A stretch of DNA of 60,475 bases from assembly GCA_964563755.1 (NCBI GenBank), contig CAZLYC010000010.1:1-60475 (forward strand), given 5' to 3'. Positions 57,921 through 60,475 of the stretch are shown in pieces. The position numbers and the translations under genes were made by a program. The notes below the pieces were generated by a model. The model had not been told where the DNA came from. It searched no databases and saw nothing but the letters and a program-made list of their open reading frames with translations. Each line of letters begins with the position of its first letter. Position 1 is the first letter of the stretch. Origin of the DNA: JABMQF01 sp964563755. Its GTDB lineage: Archaea; Nanobdellota; Nanobdellia; Woesearchaeales; UBA11576.

Positions 57921-58771
57921 TCCTTCTTCCTCCAGTTCGGAACCTTGATGCTGTCACGATATTCGTATACCCACTTGTATCCTTTGTGATAATTATTCAG
58001 TAGGACGTATATTGGCTTCTCCTGTATCTTGCACTGCTTTATCGCGTGCTTCGTTCCGCTGTCATCTCCTGCCCGTATGACTATTATCCCGTCGGTAGAT
58101 AGAGATACGGTCGTGTGGTTCCTGTGCGCGAAGTATGATGGGAAAGTTCGTATGCCTACAGGGTACTGTGATACTAAGAGATGCTCTTTTGCGATTTTTT
58201 CCTGTAATTTTCTGTTGCTGTTAGGATAATATGAATCTATTGGCGTCCCAAGCACAGCTATTGTTTTTCCGCCTAGTTCGATTGCTTTTGTGTGGCCCAG
58301 AGTATCGCAGCCTTCTGCGAGTCCGCTGACGACAGTGTATCCATGTTCAACAAGCCGTCTTACTATGTCGATTCCTTCTTTTATGTCTATATCATCCTGG
58401 AGTTTTCTTGTGCCGACAACAGCTATTGACTTGTTTGATAATAGAGAAATATCGCCGCACACATAAAGTACAGGCGTAGATCCATATCTTGAAGAAAGAT
58501 GTTTTGGGAAATCTGTAGAATTTATTGTCAGTGTCTTGAACAGGGATGCTTTTTCTATTCTTTTTTCAAGGTCTAATAGATTATTATCGCTTAAGATATT
58601 TTCTTTTGATGCAGACTTGTTGAGCTGATGGTATATTTCCTCAAAAGTTCCATAGCTCCTAAGCAGCTTTGCAAGGTCAGAATTGGCCTTTTCTGTGCCT
58701 ATCCTGACTTTTTTTGATAGTATTAGCGCAGAATGGTAATAGCATTCTTTCTTGTTTATTTCGTCAGGCAT
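57917..58771 (-). CDS. dprA: DprA/Smf-like Rossmann-fold protein
   Basis: The 284-residue protein has the DprA Rossmann fold: SNKSIAVVGTRKLQ, TVVSGLAEGCDTLGHTKAIELGGKTIAVLGTPID and VSQYPVGI. DprA loads RecA-type recombinase on incoming single-stranded DNA in bacteria; related SLOG proteins sense nucleotides. The usual C-terminal winged helix is absent. The start is the ATG at 58771, about 26 bases after a TATA box (58791-58803), not the codon 31 residues upstream. Confidence 0.88.
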   Translation of the reverse strand: MPDEINKKECYYHSALILSKKVRIGTEKANSDLAKLLRSYGTFEEIYHQLNKSASKENILSDNNLLDLEKRIEKASLFKTLTINSTDFPKHLSSRYGSTPVLYVCGDISLLSNKSIAVVGTRKLQDDIDIKEGIDIVRRLVEHGYTVVSGLAEGCDTLGHTKAIELGGKTIAVLGTPIDSYYPNSNRKLQEKIAKEHLLVSQYPVGIRTFPSYFAHRNHTTVSLSTDGIIVIRAGDDSGTKHAIKQCKIQEKPIYVLLNNYHKGYKWVYEYRDSIKVPNWRKKE

Positions 58772-58828
58772 GTAAAAAATTAGGCTAAAAAAATTTATAA
58801 AACTGCCGTATCCGCAACTAACGCAAAC

Positions 58829-58838
58829 TTTTATAAAG
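58829..58838 (+). promoter_or_regulatory. TATA box of the tRNA-Ile gene
   Basis: TTTTATAAAG lies about 30 bases before tRNA-Ile on the plus strand. It is back-to-back with the minus-strand dprA TATA box at 58791-58803. Confidence 0.65.
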
Positions 58839-58864
58839 AACTCATTTTTTTCATTTATACGCAT

Positions 58865-58972
58865 GAGCCCGTAGCTCAGCCTGGTGGAGCGCCGGTCTTA
58901 TATGGCAGCGTTTCATACAACGAGCTTGCTTAAGCAAGCCGGTGGTCTTGGGTTCAAATCCCGACGGGCTCA
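58865..58972 (+). tRNA. tRNA-Ile(TAT) with an intron after position 37
   Basis: Acceptor GAGCCCG/CGGGCTC; D-arm GCTC...GAGC; anticodon stem CCGGT (58892-58896) with GCCGG (58938-58942). The loop reads CTTATA before a 34-base insert (58903-58936) and A after it, so the anticodon is TAT. The T-arm is TTGGG-TTCAAAT-CCCGA. The TAT anticodon is unusual: most archaea read AUA with a modified CAT. Confidence 0.8.
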
Positions 58973-59011
58973 CTTTATTATATAATAGGATAAGCAAATC
59001 TTTGAGTAAAA

Positions 59012-59115
59012 GCTCCTGTAGTGTAGTCCGGCCAAACGCAAACCGGCAATGTTTTGCGGACCAATCATACAGCACTTTCGATGCTGCGACCCGGGTTCAA
59101 ATCCCGGCGGGAGCA
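59012..59115 (+). tRNA. tRNA-Glu(TTC) with a 29-base insert in the D-loop
   Basis: Acceptor GCTCCTG/CGGGAGC; anticodon stem CAGCA/TGCTG with loop CTTTCGA, anticodon TTC; T-arm CCGGG-TTCAAAT-CCCGG. Between GTCCGGCCAA and TCAT lie 29 extra bases (about 59036-59064) with a CGCAAA/TTTGCG stem. CCAA occurs on both borders. Without the insert the D-arm is identical in type to ordinary archaeal tRNA-Glu. Confidence 0.88.
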
Positions 59116-59178
59116 TTACAAAGTAAGGCTACCGACGGTCCCAGAAAACGCAAGTTTTCTGATATCGGCGGGAGCATT
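59105..59178 (+). repeat. Duplicated 13-bp tRNA-Glu 3' end flanking a hairpin
   Basis: CGGCGGGAGCATT at 59105-59117 is the end of tRNA-Glu and occurs again at 59166-59178. Between them CCGA and TCGG close a segment holding AGAAAAC-GCAA-GTTTTCT. This is either a decayed tRNA fragment or an attachment-site-like duplication left by an integrated element. Confidence 0.65.
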
Positions 59179-59327
59179 TATTTTTCTACATCTTGTTGTT
59201 TACATGATATAAAGACGATTTCTGAAGTGTTTATCAGTCACCAAAAACTATATAAACAGCCCCTAGGACCAAATTTTATCAACACTAAACCGGAGGTTAA
59301 TTAGCGACTTTTGTCGTGAAGAAAACA

Positions 59328-59435
59328 ATGAAGAGAAGTTCAAGGCGCTGGAAGAAGAAGCGCCAGATGCGCTGGAAGTGGCAGCGTAAAAGGATGAGAA
59401 GGCAGAAACGAAGAAGATTGCAGAGAGCCAAGTAA
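59328..59435 (+). CDS. rpl41e: Ribosomal protein eL41 (L41e)
   Basis: The 35-residue protein (MKRSSRRWKKKRQMRW...) is one basic helix of Arg, Lys and Trp, matching L41e, the smallest ribosomal protein, which bridges the two subunits. It is below the size limit of most gene finders. GTG codons upstream at 59316 in frame could add four residues. It is the last gene before the 16S rRNA. Confidence 0.87.
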   Translation: MKRSSRRWKKKRQMRWKWQRKRMRRQKRRRLQRAK

Positions 59436-59773
59436 ACGCTTTCTTTTCGCTTATTTTCTTGTATATCCGTTAGAATAGCCTAAAGCATATCCCGATAGCA
59501 GGTTTGTCGTCGTCAAACCAGATTAGAAAGCTTTATTAACAACCTGTTTTTCCGGAACAATACCTATATGGATACATCAGCTCCATAATTCTCCTTAGTT
59601 CAAGGAAAAAACAACGTGTATGCTTGATACATAGCTGTCAAGTATGAAGAAGGAAGTGTATAAGCGAAATAAGCTATAAAACCCGCCTAAATAGAAATTT
59701 AGGCATAAATATTGCTTGTTTCAGCCAAATTAACGCTATAAAGACCAAACAAAATAAGGATTAGGATAGCATA
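59436..59773 (+). promoter_or_regulatory. 16S rRNA promoter and leader
   Basis: This 340-base stretch has no gene. CTTTATTAAC (59531-59540) is the best TATA candidate for the rRNA operon, leaving a leader of about 215 bases. CCTAAAT-AGA-AATTTAGG near 59684-59702 is one clear hairpin. I cannot place the 16S processing stem, since its other half lies beyond the window. Confidence 0.5.
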
Positions 59774-60475
59774 ATTCCTGTTGATCCTGCAGGAGATTGC
59801 TGCTATCAGGGTTCGACTAAGCCATGCAAGTCCAGGGGTCGCAAGACACCGGCAAACTGCTCAGTAACACGTTGATAATCTAACCTTAGGTCTGGGATAA
59901 TCTCGGGAAACTGAGTCTAAGACCAGATAAGATATTCGTTCTGGAAAGAATTTTATCTTAAAGGCAACGCCTAAGGATGAGTCAGCGGCCGATTAGGTAG
60001 TTGGTGGGGTAAAGGCCCACCAAGCCCACGATCGGTAGGGGCCTTGAAAGAGGGAGCCCCGAGAAGGGAACTGAGATACTGTCCCTAGCCCTACGGGGTG
60101 CAGCAGGCGCGAAAACTCTACAATGCACGAAAGTGTGATAGGGGAACCCTGAGTGCTCAGTTTTACTGGGCTTTTGCCAAGAGTAAATATCTTGGCGAAT
60201 AAGTGGTGGGTAAGACGGGTGCCAGCCGCCGCGGTAACACCCGCGCCACAAGTGGCAATCGCTATTATTGGGCCTAAAGCGTCCGTAGCAGGTTCTGTTA
60301 ATTTCCTGTGAAATTGTTGTGCTCAACGCAACAACGTGCAAGAAACACTGCAGAACTTGGGACCGGGAGGAGTCAGAGGTATTTCGTGAGGAGCGGTAAA
60401 ATGCTATAATCCACGAAGGACCACCGATGGCGAAGGCATCTGACCAGAACGGATCCGACTGTGAGGGACGAAAGC
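59774..60475 (+). rRNA. rrs: 16S ribosomal RNA, 5' part (runs off the window)
   Basis: The gene starts at ATTCCTGTTGATCCTGCAGG, near the classical archaeal 16S start, and continues through GTGCCAGCCGCCGCGGTAA (60219) to GAGGGACGAAAGC at the right edge. About 700 bases are present. The start differs from the usual archaeal ATTCCGGTTGATCCTGCCGG at two positions (GG to TG and CCGG to CAGG), a compensated pair-like change. No intron is seen in this part. Confidence 0.97.

Noticed and set aside
59982..60341. Open frame on the minus strand inside 16S rRNA
   Set aside because: The region is clearly rRNA by its conserved motifs on the plus strand.

Overview
This is archaeal DNA. The genes include the proteasome alpha subunit, SBDS, Pop5, S17e, S8e, L37e, L44e, S27e, L41e, aIF1A, aIF2-alpha, aIF6, Nop10, LSm, GINS, Kae1, deoxyhypusine synthase, LonB, FtsY, prefoldin alpha, a Hel308 fragment and the 5' part of an archaeal 16S rRNA. 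Promoters are archaeal TATA boxes, and many starts lie about 25-29 bases downstream of one, so leaderless transcripts are common. Dense packing, a Methanococcus-type S-layer gene, tRNAs with several non-canonical introns and many small lineage-specific membrane proteins suggest a DPANN-type archaeon. The exact phylum is inference; a full 16S search would settle it.

Layout. 1-1.8 kb: SBDS/proteasome/Pop5/S17e on the minus strand. 2-6.9 kb: a nuclease, an HD hydrolase, a pyrimidine-dimer glycosylase and a tRNA methylthiotransferase. 6.9-7.6 kb: an unexplained 680-base gap. 7.6-16.6 kb: GyrB, a YhhQ-type transporter, SppA, an RDD protein, aIF1A, LspA and a large surface protein. 16.8-25 kb: a DNA glycosylase, tRNA-Leu, S8e, LSm/L37e and the S-layer gene. 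25-32 kb: a radical SAM enzyme, then GINS-L44e-S27e-aIF2alpha-Nop10. 32.4-37 kb: a small RHH-like protein, enolase, HtrA-like protease and phosphoglycerate mutase. 38-43 kb: deoxyhypusine synthase, a Hel308 fragment and twin primase-like genes. 43-53.5 kb: FtsY, prefoldin, aIF6, RelA/SpoT, Kae1, LonB and ScpA. 53.7-59.4 kb: four tRNAs, a DprA/HAD-PRTase/ParB-like group and L41e. From 59.8 kb: 16S rRNA.

The most striking signal is a dispersed family of about 90-105 base elements, 15 copies in 51 kb, all between genes. Type A has 12 copies (one truncated), all in one orientation. Type B has 3 copies in the opposite orientation. Each intact copy is closed by a long terminal stem. Just inside it, in most copies after a 3-base bulge (usually CTA) on the 5' side, lie two copies of GCGAGC. 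Folded back, these two hexamers pair with each other and form tandem G.A pairs. Several copies carry compensatory changes in the stems or in this module, which points to selection on a folded RNA or a folded single-stranded DNA. I do not recognise the family.

Other points of note: four of five tRNAs are interrupted, three of them in the D- or T-loop; one tRNA reads TAT (Ile); the archaeon carries LspA and a long RelA/SpoT enzyme; a helicase cut after its first RecA domain sits beside two paralogous primase-like genes; and a 10-bp-periodic repeat array precedes a small RHH-like gene.
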